NCBI RefSeq assembly: GCF_008271295.1
Contig: NZ_VTOY01000003.1
Span: forward strand, 62,001-126,000
Length of the DNA stretch: 64,000 nucleotides
Source of the DNA: Pseudoselenomonas ruminis
GTDB lineage: Bacteria; Bacillota; Negativicutes; Selenomonadales; Selenomonadaceae
Direction: 5' to 3'
Positions within the stretch are counted from its first letter, which is position 1, and the number at the start of each line of letters is the position of its first letter. Under the pieces are notes generated by a model that saw only the letters and a list, made by a program, of their open reading frames with translations, was not told the DNA's origin and did not search any database. The translations under genes were made by a program, and so were the position numbers. Positions 44,312 through 52,541 of the stretch are shown here, in pieces.

Positions 44312-45613
44312 TTGCCAAAGGTGGCGTTAACAACACTGGGCTGCAAAGTCAACCAGTTTGAAACCGAAACGATGGAAGGCCTGTTCAAGCAGAAGGGATA
44401 TGAGATTGTTCCGTTTGAAGAAAAGGCAGATTTCTACGTTATCAATACTTGTTCGGTCACAAGCCTTGGTGACCGGAAATCCCGTCAGATTATCCGCCGG
44501 GCAAAGCGGCAGAATGAACAGGCAATTATTGCTGTCTGTGGCTGCTACGCACAGGTTCATCCTGAAGAAATCAAGGCGATTGAAGGCGTTCGGGTGGTCC
44601 TGGGAACAAAGGAGCGCAGCCGCATTGTCGAATATGTGGAGCAGGCGGCCCGGGAAGACGGTATTCTCGATGAAGTGGGCAATATCATGGAAGCGCGTGA
44701 TTTTGAGGATATTCCGCTCTACGATATGCCGCAGCGCACGCGGGCGTTCCTGAAGATTGAGGATGGCTGCCAGAATTTCTGTTCCTACTGCATCATTCCC
44801 TATGCGCGCGGCCCGGTAAAATCCCGTCATTTGGATAAGATTTATGCGGAAGCCAAGAAGCTGGTTGAGGCTGGCTTTAAGGAAATCGTACTGACAGGAA
44901 TTCATCTCGGCGCTTATGGGCGCGATTTGCCAGAGGACGTCAATCTGGCGGACGCCTGCCGGGAAGTGCTTAAAGTTGAGGGCTTGAAGCGGCTTCGCCT
45001 GGGTTCGCTTGAATCCATCGAACTGTCACCGGAGCTTTTTGAACTCATCCGCCAGGATGAACGCTTCTGTGCACATTTGCATTTGCCGCTGCAGGCGGGG
45101 TCGGATGCCGTGCTCAAGGATATGAACCGTCATTATGATACGGCAGAGTTTGCCCGCCTTATTGAGCATGTGGAGCGTGAGGTCCCGGGAGTGGCCGTAT
45201 CGACGGATATCATTGTCGGCTTCCCAGGGGAGACCGAAGAACAATTCCAGCAGGGCCTTGACTTTGTGGCGAAGATGAATTTTTCCCGCATGCATGTATT
45301 TCCCTATTCCCGCCGCAGCGGGACACCGGCAGCCGAGCGCAAGGACCAGATTCCTGAGCCCGTAAAAAAAGAACGCGTTCACCGCATGCAGGCTTTAGCT
45401 GCCAGCAAGTCCGAAGAATTCCATAAAATGTTTATTGGCAAGACGATGCGCGTATTGTTTGAAACCAATACCGAGGGAATAACGGATGGACTCACGGATA
45501 ACTATATCCGCGTATATACCGATGACGAAGTCGTCTGCGGTGAACTTTATGAGGTGCGTTTGGCGCGGCTTTATAAAGATGGAGCCTTTGCGAAAGTAGT
45601 AGAAAAGGTGTAA
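44312..45613 (+). CDS. mtaB: tRNA t6A37 methylthiotransferase MtaB
   Basis: 433 residues from TTG 44312 (AAGGAGG upstream), starting MPKVALTTLGCKVNQFE. The N-terminal UPF0004 domain holds the auxiliary cluster Cys (GCKVNQ, NTCSV, CGCYAQ); the radical SAM core has CQNFCSYCIIP; a TRAM domain ends the protein. The CKVNQ variant, in place of CQMN, is the MtaB mark within the MiaB/RimO family. It converts t6A37 to ms2t6A37 in ANN-decoding tRNAs. Confidence 0.94.
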   Translation: MPKVALTTLGCKVNQFETETMEGLFKQKGYEIVPFEEKADFYVINTCSVTSLGDRKSRQIIRRAKRQNEQAIIAVCGCYAQVHPEEIKAIEGVRVVLGTKERSRIVEYVEQAAREDGILDEVGNIMEARDFEDIPLYDMPQRTRAFLKIEDGCQNFCSYCIIPYARGPVKSRHLDKIYAEAKKLVEAGFKEIVLTGIHLGAYGRDLPEDVNLADACREVLKVEGLKRLRLGSLESIELSPELFELIRQDERFCAHLHLPLQAGSDAVLKDMNRHYDTAEFARLIEHVEREVPGVAVSTDIIVGFPGETEEQFQQGLDFVAKMNFSRMHVFPYSRRSGTPAAERKDQIPEPVKKERVHRMQALAASKSEEFHKMFIGKTMRVLFETNTEGITDGLTDNYIRVYTDDEVVCGELYEVRLARLYKDGAFAKVVEKV

Positions 45614-45731
45614 TAAATTTTTCAGGCAGGCAGGTAATTCGTTTTTTGTGGCGAATTATTATAGATGTATCCGGTTTATGCCCGATGTGGGGCATATTGG
45701 ACGGATAAATCCAACAAGGGAGGTGTTATAG

Positions 45732-46079
45732 ATGGCAGATTGTATTTTTTGCAAGATTGCTCAGAAGGAGATTCCTTCAAATCTTGTCTATGAAGATGAT
45801 CAGGTGGTAGCATTTAAGGACTTGGAACCACAGGCTCCGGTTCATGTGCTGGTCATTCCCAAGAAACATGTGGAAAGCGTCCTGGCTTTTACGCAAGAAG
45901 ACAAGGATTTGGCGGCACATATCCTGGTGGATGTAATCCCGCAGCTGGCTCGTGAACTGGGTGTAGATGAGAAGGGCTTCCGCGTTGTCACCAATACGGG
46001 TGAAGAAGGCGGGCAGAGCGTCAAACATCTGCATTTCCACCTCCTGGGCGGCCGTTCCCTGCAGTGGCCTCCAGGCTAA
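45732..46079 (+). CDS. HIT-family nucleotide hydrolase (HinT-like)
   Basis: 115 residues. CIFCKIAQKEIPSNLVYEDD is the usual start, with a Cys pair often used for zinc, and the catalytic triad sits in HLHFHLLGG. HinT proteins hydrolyse AMP-lysine and related phosphoramidates in the cytoplasm. Common neighbour of rpsU and yqeY. The 118-base gap before it holds no clear terminator. Confidence 0.94.
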   Translation: MADCIFCKIAQKEIPSNLVYEDDQVVAFKDLEPQAPVHVLVIPKKHVESVLAFTQEDKDLAAHILVDVIPQLARELGVDEKGFRVVTNTGEEGGQSVKHLHFHLLGGRSLQWPPG

Positions 46080-46090
46080 TCAGTTTGTGG

Positions 46091-46120
46091 TTGACATGGC
46101 TGCTCCTGCTGATGTATAAT
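46091..46120 (+). promoter_or_regulatory. Promoter of rpsU-yqeY
   Basis: -35 TTGACA (46091-46096), 18-base spacer, -10 TATAAT (46115-46120), both consensus. Confidence 0.85.
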
Positions 46121-46178
46121 TGTGTGGTGTAGTTATGAAACACAAACTCCCAAGTTAAGTGGAGGGGGGGAAAAATAG

Positions 46179-46361
46179 ATGGCAAACGAAATCAAAGTTG
46201 GTAAAAATGAATCAATCGATAGTGCTCTCCGCCGCTTCAAGCGTATGTCCCAGAAAGCTGGTACGCTTGCTGAAGTGAGAAAACGTGAACATTACGAGAA
46301 ACCGAGCGTTCGCCGCAAGAAGAAATCTGAGGCAGCTCGTAAACGCAAGTTCCGCGGCTAA
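46179..46361 (+). CDS. rpsU: 30S ribosomal protein S21
   Basis: 60 residues, starting [22 protein letters not shown] and ending in the basic [14 protein letters not shown] tail typical of S21. It binds the 3' end region of 16S rRNA and helps initiation. A very strong GGAGGGGGG ribosome site precedes it. Confidence 0.97.
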   Translation: MANEIKVGKNESIDSALRRFKRMSQKAGTLAEVRKREHYEKPSVRRKKKSEAARKRKFRG

Positions 46362-46377
46362 TCCTAGGTTTTTGCGT

Positions 46378-46412
46378 GAGGCGCCTGTCTTATGGACAGG
46401 CGCCTCATTTTA
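46378..46412 (+). terminator. Terminator between rpsU and yqeY
   Basis: A 12-bp perfect stem GAGGCGCCTGTC/GACAGGCGCCTC, 5-base loop, then ATTTTATTTT. It probably gives much more rpsU than yqeY transcript. Confidence 0.78.
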
Positions 46413-46436
46413 TTTTGATAGAAAGAGGGAAATAAG

Positions 46437-46883
46437 ATGTCTCTGAAAGAACAGTTGACGAATGATATGAAAGAAGCCATGAAAAACCATGATAAGGACC
46501 GCCTGGCTGTTATCCGCATGGTACGTGGTGCAATCCGCCAGCAGGAAATCGATGGACAGAAAGAACTGGGTGATGAAGATGTCATTGCCGTGCTGAGCAA
46601 AGAAGTCAAAATGCGTAAGGATTCCATGGAAGAATTCAAGAAGGGCGGCCGCGAGGATTTGGTCGAGAAAACGCAGGCGGAAATTGATGTACTGATGCCT
46701 TACCTGCCCGCACAGCTGTCGGAGGAAGAAGTGCGTGAAATCGTAAAAGCTGCCGTCGAGCAGACTGGTGCTGCTACGCCGAAAGATATGGGCAAAGTTA
46801 TGGGCGCTTTGATGCCGAAGGTAAAAGGGCGTGCTGATGGCAAGCTGGTCAATACGATTGTGCGCAGTTTTTTACAGGGCTGA
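46437..46883 (+). CDS. yqeY: GatB/YqeY domain protein
   Basis: 148 residues, the normal length. SLKEQLTNDMKEAMKNHDKDRLAVIRMVRGAIRQQEID and VDVLMPYLPAQLSEEE-like segments (here IDVLMPYLPAQLSEEEVREIV) define YqeY, a helical protein sharing a domain with GatB. Possible tRNA-related role, not established. Conserved neighbour of rpsU. Confidence 0.93.
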   Translation: MSLKEQLTNDMKEAMKNHDKDRLAVIRMVRGAIRQQEIDGQKELGDEDVIAVLSKEVKMRKDSMEEFKKGGREDLVEKTQAEIDVLMPYLPAQLSEEEVREIVKAAVEQTGAATPKDMGKVMGALMPKVKGRADGKLVNTIVRSFLQG

Positions 46884-47038
46884 GCCTCGGAAGATATATC
46901 ATCTTAATGAAAATCCAATAAAAGCTTAATCAAGATAATATCTCCTATTCATGATGGGTTAACAATCCGATGCTAAATTAAAAGCGTTGAGAAAAATGTG
47001 TTACTAAATGTGTTCATGAAGTTTGGAGGACTAATTCA

Positions 47039-47635
47039 ATGAAGAAGAAGGCTTTATTCGCTGCGGTTATGGGGATTACGATGTGTGCTGGTACAGGTTT
47101 TGCTGCACCGGCAACCAACTACGATGCTGGTGCTGTTACGGTTGAGGCAGGCATGAGCGTAGCTCCGGATATGCAGCTCAACGGTTTTTCCGGCGATGAT
47201 AAGACGCGCCCGTATGCAGGTGCTACGGTTGGTCTTGGCAGCGATTTTGCTCTTTCGTATAAATATGCTGATAATAAGGCAAGCGATGTTGGCATGAGAA
47301 TGCAGGAGTACAACCTGAACTATAAGGCTGGCAAGAATACTTATATCTATGCCGGCAACCTGAATGTCAAGGGTACCTCGGCTGCATCGGGGATTTCTGA
47401 CAACCGTTTGCAGGTTGGTGTGAAGTATGTCGCTCCGGCTGGCGATAAGACGAACTGGTGGGTTGGCGGCGCTATTGGTGATGACCTCTGGCGTGCAGAA
47501 ATCGGCGGTTCCTATGCACTGGCTCCGAATGTAGATTGGGACCTTTCCTATCAGTATACGGATGCTAAAAACGTCGATGATAGGGTTGACGTCAAGACGA
47601 GAGGTCTTTACACGGGTCTTACGTTCAAACTTTAA
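47039..47635 (+). CDS. Small predicted outer-membrane beta-barrel protein
   Basis: 198 residues. A Sec signal MKKKALFAAVMGITMCAGTGFA is cleaved before APATN. The mature 176 residues alternate polar and hydrophobic residues in short strands separated by DN, GD and KN turns (TVGLGSDFALSYKYADNK, NTYIYAGNLNVK, KTNWWVGGAIGDDLWRAEIGGSYALA, VDWDLSYQYTDAKN, RGLYTGLTFKL), as in an eight-stranded barrel. The last residue is Leu, not Phe. An outer membrane in a Firmicute points to Negativicutes. Function not assignable. The 155 bases before it are AT-rich with no gene. Confidence 0.78.
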   Translation: MKKKALFAAVMGITMCAGTGFAAPATNYDAGAVTVEAGMSVAPDMQLNGFSGDDKTRPYAGATVGLGSDFALSYKYADNKASDVGMRMQEYNLNYKAGKNTYIYAGNLNVKGTSAASGISDNRLQVGVKYVAPAGDKTNWWVGGAIGDDLWRAEIGGSYALAPNVDWDLSYQYTDAKNVDDRVDVKTRGLYTGLTFKL

Positions 47636-47658
47636 TTGAATTGAATCGTGCAGTGATG

Positions 47659-47697
47659 AAGGCAGCAGGCAGTACCTGTTGCCTTTTCTGTATTTTT
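47659..47697 (+). terminator. Terminator after the beta-barrel gene
   Basis: An 11-bp stem AAGGCAGCAGG/CCTGTTGCCTT, loop CAGTA, then TTCTGTATTTTT. Confidence 0.75.
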
Positions 47698-47746
47698 GCA
47701 GGTGATTTGGCTTGGGCGGGGAATATAGTATTAGGAGGTGATAGTA

Positions 47747-48376
47747 ATGGATGTTGTAACTATTCCTGCGTTGCAGGTTTTGCTGCTGGCTATCATGTTT
47801 CTGGCGGTTTTGGTGGAAATAAAAACCGGCGGGATGGGAGCTGGTGTGTTGCTGGGACTGGTCGCTGCAGCAGTATTTTGGGGCAGCCAGTACGTAAGAG
47901 GATTGGTAGACCTCTATCAGATTGCCATGTTTCTGGCGGGAATCCTCTGCATTGTATTTGAGATGCTCATGCCGACGATAGGGCTTTTAGCTGGCGTTGG
48001 TGTGGCGGCGATGCTTTATAGCGTCGTGCTGGCTCTTGGCGGAGATATCCAGGCGATATACGCTATGTTGATTGCCTTTTTGGTGTCGATAGCGGGCTTT
48101 GCGCTGATTGTAAAGCGGCTGCCGTCAAGCCGGCTTTGGAACAAAGTGGTATTGAAGGACCAGTCGGAAGCGGCCCGCGGGTATGTCAGTACAACACCCA
48201 AACATGAGTTGTTGGGCAAAGAAGGAGAAGTATTGAGTGAACTGCGGCCTTCGGGTGCCGTACTTCTCGATGGCGTTCCTGTCGATGTGATTTCTGAAGG
48301 CGCTTTTATCCCGAAAGGCGAGAAAGTGCGGGTAGTAGCCGTTGAAGGAGTCCGGGTAGTAGTTCGTAAAGTTTAA
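47747..48376 (+). CDS. NfeD-family membrane protein
   Basis: 209 residues from ATG 47747 (AGGAGG eight bases upstream). Four to five TM helices (about 10-135) with FEMLMPTIGLLAGVG as in NfeD, then a soluble OB-fold domain (about 150-209) with LLGKEGEVLSELRPSGAVLLDG and GAFIPKGEKVRVVAVEGVRVVV. There is no ClpP-like protease domain, so it is the short form that pairs with a flotillin or SPFH protein; FloA follows directly. It probably stabilises membrane microdomains. Confidence 0.9.
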   Translation: MDVVTIPALQVLLLAIMFLAVLVEIKTGGMGAGVLLGLVAAAVFWGSQYVRGLVDLYQIAMFLAGILCIVFEMLMPTIGLLAGVGVAAMLYSVVLALGGDIQAIYAMLIAFLVSIAGFALIVKRLPSSRLWNKVVLKDQSEAARGYVSTTPKHELLGKEGEVLSELRPSGAVLLDGVPVDVISEGAFIPKGEKVRVVAVEGVRVVVRKV

Positions 48377-48394
48377 GTTTCAGGAGGTATTGCT

Positions 48395-49399
48395 ATGGTT
48401 GGAATAATTGGTTCAGGTTTTTTCTTGGTGTTACTTATTGCCTTTGTCATGATTTTTTTGCATTTTGTGCCGTTGGGGCTCTGGATTTCAGCGCTGGCTG
48501 CTGATGTCCGTGTAGGGATTGTTACGCTGGTCGGCATGCGCATGCGCCGCGTTCCGCCAGCTAAGATAATCCTGCCGCTTATCAAGGCCAATAAGGCTGG
48601 TCTTGATGTGGCCGTCAATCAGCTGGAAGCACATTATCTGGCTGGCGGTAACGTCGATAAGGTGGTAGATGCGTTGATTGCGGCACATCGCGCGCAGATT
48701 CCGCTTCCGTTTGAGCGTTCAGCTGCCATTGACCTCGCTGGCCGCGATGTTCTCGAAGCCGTCCAGATGAGCGTCAATCCGAAGGTAATTGAAACACCAG
48801 TGGTTTCGGCTGTTGCCAAGAATGGTATCGAACTTAAAATCAAGGCGCGGGTAACTGTCCGTGCCAACATTGACCGGCTGGTCGGTGGTGCTGGTGAGCC
48901 CACGATTATTGCCCGCGTTGGCGAAGGTATCGTCACGACGGTTGGTTCTTCGGAAAGTCACAATGATGTGCTGGCAAATCCGGATGATATTTCTAAGACT
49001 GTTCTGGGCAAAGGGCTCGATGCTGGTACTGCGTTTGAAATTCTCTCGATTGATATTGCCGATGTCGATGTCGGGCGTAATATCGGTGCAGAACTTCAGA
49101 CGGATCAGGCAGAGGCAGACAAGCGCATTGCTCAGGCAAAGGCCGAGGAACGCCGTGCAATGGCTGTGGCTAAAGAGCAGGAAATGAAGGCTTATACGCA
49201 GGAAATGGAAGCGAAAGTCGTCGAGGCTCAGGCCGAGGTCCCGCATGCTATGGCACAGGCTCTGCGCGAAGGCAAACTAGGAGTTATGGATTATTACAAT
49301 TTGAACAACGTTCAGGCAGATACGGATATGCGTAATGCCATTAGTGCCTCTGGCGAAGGACAAGGGAAGCTCCAGGCACCAACGGCGCCAGTAAAGTAA
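48395..49399 (+). CDS. floA: Flotillin-like protein FloA
   Basis: 334 residues. An N-terminal membrane-inserted hydrophobic region (4-38), an SPFH/UPF0365 domain with [23 protein letters not shown] and [21 protein letters not shown], and a Glu/Ala-rich coiled coil ([48 protein letters not shown]) with the EA repeats of flotillins. The length matches B. subtilis FloA. It scaffolds ordered membrane domains. Confidence 0.95.
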   Translation: MVGIIGSGFFLVLLIAFVMIFLHFVPLGLWISALAADVRVGIVTLVGMRMRRVPPAKIILPLIKANKAGLDVAVNQLEAHYLAGGNVDKVVDALIAAHRAQIPLPFERSAAIDLAGRDVLEAVQMSVNPKVIETPVVSAVAKNGIELKIKARVTVRANIDRLVGGAGEPTIIARVGEGIVTTVGSSESHNDVLANPDDISKTVLGKGLDAGTAFEILSIDIADVDVGRNIGAELQTDQAEADKRIAQAKAEERRAMAVAKEQEMKAYTQEMEAKVVEAQAEVPHAMAQALREGKLGVMDYYNLNNVQADTDMRNAISASGEGQGKLQAPTAPVK

Positions 49400-49409
49400 G
49401 GAGGTCATC

Positions 49410-49856
49410 ATGGAATCTATCCTGATGATTATTGCATTTGTCTTGTTTGCAGTACTGTCGGATAAAAAGGGCAGCAAGAAAAAAGTACCTGTGCCAAGAC
49501 AAGAAATGCCATCGCCGAAAAACGGTGGCAATCTGGGTTTCAAGATTCCGGAATTGCGCAATGCGCCGGCTGCGGATAAGCGGAATTCTGAGTGGATACT
49601 CCAGCAGGAACAGGCTTACCGGCAGGAGCAGGAGGCAAAGAAGCGCGAGGCAGAACACAAGCGGCAGCGCATGCTGGAGGAAGAACAAATTCGGGCGGCA
49701 GAGCAGGCTGCTTACGAAATACAGGCCAAATTGGCAAGTACTCCTGTGCGGCGGCCCGGGCTTCGGATTCCTGCGCTTACCCCCGAATCGGCACAGCAGG
49801 CAGTGGTGCTGGCGGAAATCCTTGGCCGGCCTAAGGCTTATCGTAGACGCCGCTAA
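49410..49856 (+). CDS. Unknown single-pass protein encoded after floA
   Basis: 148 residues, not recognised. One N-terminal TM helix (about 3-17), a short basic and Pro-rich stretch, a long charged coiled coil (about 62-110, Gln/Glu/Arg-rich), and a basic end PKAYRRRR. AAGGAGG precedes the ATG and the gene lies 10 bp after floA, so it is part of the nfeD-floA transcript. The layout of anchor plus coiled coil suggests a structural partner of FloA, an inference from position. Confidence 0.6.
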   Translation: MESILMIIAFVLFAVLSDKKGSKKKVPVPRQEMPSPKNGGNLGFKIPELRNAPAADKRNSEWILQQEQAYRQEQEAKKREAEHKRQRMLEEEQIRAAEQAAYEIQAKLASTPVRRPGLRIPALTPESAQQAVVLAEILGRPKAYRRRR

Positions 49857-49959
49857 CGATAAATTTTATGCGTTTTATCGATGACAAAAAGGAGTATTTG
49901 TAGTAAAATAAAGCAATATGCGATGAAGAAAGAAATACGAATTTTTGTAGGTGATAAGC

Positions 49960-50931
49960 GTGTCAAACTCCATGTTTGATGTAATACAAGAGGATATAGA
50001 TAAGCTCAATGAGGGCTTGATTGAAGCGGTGTCCTCGCCGGTTGACCTGGTGACGGAAATTGGTACGCATTTGGTGACGGCTGGCGGCAAGCGCATTCGT
50101 CCGGCGCTCTGTCTGCTCGCAGCGCATGGCGGACCGGATTACAGCCTATCGCGGCTGCTGCCGCTGGCTGAGGCATTGGAACTCATCCATACGGCTTCAC
50201 TGGTTCACGATGATGTTATCGATGAAGCGGATACGCGCCGCGGGAGCATCACGGCAAATGCCAAATGGGACAATCAGGTAGCCATCCTGAGCGGTGATTA
50301 TATTTTTGCCCGGGCATTTGGTTTGATTGCGGATGGCGATTATGGAAACTATGTGTCGAAGCGGCTGGCCGATTTGGTCTGCAATCTCAGTGTTGGTGAG
50401 ATTATCCAGAACCATACGGTTTATCATGCCGTGAAGGATTTGGACAACTATTACAATCGCATCCAGAAGAAAACGGCAGACTTTTTGGAGATTTGCTGTG
50501 AACTCGGTGCTTATGTAGGCGGGTTTGGTAAAGAGGATGTTCGCCGTATGGCGGAATATGGCCATTGCATTGGCATGGCGTTCCAGATTACTGATGATTT
50601 GCTTGATATCCTGCAAACGTCGGAGAAAATCGGCAAACCAGCAGGAAATGATATCCGCCAGGGAATTGTCACGTTGCCGGTCATTCATGCGCTTAATGTG
50701 AGTGAGGAGGCCGGAGAGCTTGAGAAAATCGTTACCGACCCTGCCATGACCGATGAAATGGTTGCGCGGGCGCTGTCGATTGTCAAGGCAACTGATGGCG
50801 TTGAGATTGCCAAGGCCAAGGTAGAAGAATATCTGGACCGTGCCCGTGAGGTACTGCCCGGTAACCTGGCTCCGGAAATCCGTGAGGCCTTTGTCATGGT
50901 GGCCGATTTTATTGGTGACCGCGATTTTTGA
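49960..50931 (+). CDS. Polyprenyl diphosphate synthase (long-chain, HepT/IspB type)
   Basis: 323 residues from GTG 49960 (AGGTGAT upstream; GTG 49951 possible). The two Asp-rich motifs are LVHDDVIDEADTRRG (first DDxxD variant) and FQITDDLLDIL (second), with GGKRIRPALCLLAAHG before them. Small residues before the first motif indicate a long-chain synthase, probably making the isoprenoid side chain of menaquinone. It fits with the UbiD/UbiA pair 1.6 kb downstream. Confidence 0.92.
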   Translation: MSNSMFDVIQEDIDKLNEGLIEAVSSPVDLVTEIGTHLVTAGGKRIRPALCLLAAHGGPDYSLSRLLPLAEALELIHTASLVHDDVIDEADTRRGSITANAKWDNQVAILSGDYIFARAFGLIADGDYGNYVSKRLADLVCNLSVGEIIQNHTVYHAVKDLDNYYNRIQKKTADFLEICCELGAYVGGFGKEDVRRMAEYGHCIGMAFQITDDLLDILQTSEKIGKPAGNDIRQGIVTLPVIHALNVSEEAGELEKIVTDPAMTDEMVARALSIVKATDGVEIAKAKVEEYLDRAREVLPGNLAPEIREAFVMVADFIGDRDF

Positions 50932-50967
50932 TGTATTAGATTTGGGAATGTATGGAGGAAGATAATT

Positions 50968-51324
50968 ATGTTGAGTGCTCCTGAACTTATCATGATTCTG
51001 GTAGTAGGTTTGGTGGTTTTTGGTCCGGGCAAACTCCCCGAAGTGGCTCGTTCGTTAGGCAAGGGGGTCCGGGAATTCAAGAAGGCGACCAATGCGCTGT
51101 CCCAGGCGCTTAATGCACCAGAGCAGGCACCGGTGCAGCAGCAGGCCACAGTTCAGCCACAGGCTCCTCAGCCAGCACCGACTGCTCCGGAAACTCCGGC
51201 GGCTAAGGCGCAGCCAGCAACAGCCGAGCAGCCGGCACAGCCTGCCAAACCTGCTTATCAGGCTCCAACCCAGGAATCCGTGCGCCAGCAGATTCAGGAG
51301 CAGTCTGAGAAAAAGGCTGAATAA
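50968..51324 (+). CDS. Tat translocase subunit, TatA/B family
   Basis: 118 residues. An N-terminal helix with LSAPELIMILVVGLVVFGPGKLPEVARSLGKGVREFKKA, the FGP hinge and amphipathic helix of TatA/TatB. The remainder is a long Gln/Ala/Pro-rich tail of low complexity. Whether it serves as TatA or TatB is not decidable by eye; Leu-rather-than-Glu features are ambiguous. Tat moves folded proteins across the inner membrane, for example the RRDFLK amidase at 8.3 kb. Confidence 0.88.
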   Translation: MLSAPELIMILVVGLVVFGPGKLPEVARSLGKGVREFKKATNALSQALNAPEQAPVQQQATVQPQAPQPAPTAPETPAAKAQPATAEQPAQPAKPAYQAPTQESVRQQIQEQSEKKAE

Positions 51325-51338
51325 TCTGCTCGCGGTTA

Positions 51339-51378
51339 AAAAAACCATCATTGCCTTTGGCAGTGATGGTTTTTTTTA
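51339..51378 (+). terminator. Terminator after the first tatA/B gene
   Basis: AAAACCATCA-TTGCC pairs with GCAGTGATGGTTTT around a TTTG loop (one G-T pair), followed by a long T tract. It splits the Tat genes into two transcripts. Confidence 0.8.
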
Positions 51379-51421
51379 TATCTATCATAAGGATTTCTTA
51401 TGATGGGCGGAATATGTTTCG

Positions 51422-51450
51422 TTGAGATTTTTATGTTTTTTCGTTATAAT
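51422..51450 (+). promoter_or_regulatory. Promoter of tatA-tatC
   Basis: -35 TTGAGA (51422-51427), 17-base spacer, -10 TATAAT (51445-51450). Confidence 0.7.
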
Positions 51451-51501
51451 AAAAAAGAATAAATGTAATCGCAGATGAATTGTTTTTTAGGAGGATTTTA
51501 T

Positions 51502-51720
51502 ATGTTTAGTCCATGGCAAGCCGGAATTGTAGTATTGATTGCGCTCGTTATTTTTGGACCGAGCCGCCTGCCGGAAATTGGCAAGGCACTTGGCAAGGGC
51601 ATTCGTGAATTCAAGTCGAGTGCGACGGGCGAAGAGGCAAAACAGACAGAACAGACGATGACTAATGTAACGGAGCAGCCAAAGGAACTGCCGTCGAAGT
51701 CTGATACGACAAAGCAGTAA
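51502..51720 (+). CDS. tatA: Tat translocase subunit TatA
   Basis: 72 residues from ATG 51502 (AGGAGG upstream). [40 protein letters not shown] has the TM helix, FGPxRLPEIG hinge and amphipathic helix of TatA, then a short polar tail. It lies 15 bp before tatC. The typical length for TatA, which forms the protein-conducting assembly. Confidence 0.93.
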   Translation: MFSPWQAGIVVLIALVIFGPSRLPEIGKALGKGIREFKSSATGEEAKQTEQTMTNVTEQPKELPSKSDTTKQ

Positions 51721-51735
51721 GCCAGGTGGAGTTAC

Positions 51736-52518
51736 ATGGCAGAAGAGAAACAATATGAAGAAATAGCGGCACCACAGCCGCGTGGAGTCATTGAGCCCGG
51801 TTCTGTGGAGTATGTTCGTGATGACGACGGCACGATGTCGTTGGTCGCGCATTTGACAGAGCTTCGCAGCCGGCTTATCAAATGCCTGGTTGCGGTTGCA
51901 TTGGGCAGTTGTGTGGGGTACTTCTTTATCGATAAAATCATGCACTACATTACCCTGCCCGCTGGTAAACTGTACTATATGCAGCCGTCCGAGGCTTTTT
52001 TCACGTATTTGAAAGTCGCCTGTGTGACTGGATTCCTGTTGGCGCTGCCTATCGTATTTTGGCACGTTTGGCGCTTTTTCCTGCCGGCGCTTACACATAA
52101 GGAACGCGCAGTTCTCGGCATTATTGTGCCGACTTCGGTCATCTTGTTTTTTGCAGGACTGGCCTTTTCGTTTTTCTTAGTGTTGCCGGCTGGTATTCGC
52201 TTCTTTATGGGCTTCAACAGCGCAGAACTTGAAGCGATGTTTTCGGTTGACAAGTATTTTGATTTTGTCATTATGTTCGTAATGCCGTTTGGCTTCATTT
52301 TTGAATTGCCGCTTATTATTACGATTATGGGCAAAATGGGAATCATAACCTCAGCGTTTTTGAAGAAGTATCAGCGCATTGTTATTTTCCTGTCCTTTGT
52401 GGTGGGAGCGCTGATTACGCCGACACCGGATATCTTCACGCAGTCGATGATTGCACTGCCGATTATTGTTCTTTATGAAGTCGGCTATTTTATCGTTCGC
52501 TATGTCCTGCGCAATTGA
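51736..52518 (+). CDS. tatC: Sec-independent translocase TatC
   Basis: 260 residues with six TM helices. MSLVAHLTELRSRLIKCLVAV is the signal-binding N-terminal segment with the conserved Glu; PSEAFFTYLKVA, FWHVWRFFLPALTHKER and the periplasmic-loop Pro residues follow, then FGFIFELPLI and ITPTPDIFTQSMIALPI. A 35-residue acidic extension precedes the first TM. It recognises twin-arginine signals. Confidence 0.96.
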   Translation: MAEEKQYEEIAAPQPRGVIEPGSVEYVRDDDGTMSLVAHLTELRSRLIKCLVAVALGSCVGYFFIDKIMHYITLPAGKLYYMQPSEAFFTYLKVACVTGFLLALPIVFWHVWRFFLPALTHKERAVLGIIVPTSVILFFAGLAFSFFLVLPAGIRFFMGFNSAELEAMFSVDKYFDFVIMFVMPFGFIFELPLIITIMGKMGIITSAFLKKYQRIVIFLSFVVGALITPTPDIFTQSMIALPIIVLYEVGYFIVRYVLRN

Positions 52519-52541
52519 GGTAGTTTTAGGGAGGAAATGTT

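Noticed and set aside
47641-47961. Possible 106-codon gene overlapping nfeD
   Set aside because: The first part covers a terminator and the rest is out of frame with the well-supported nfeD gene.
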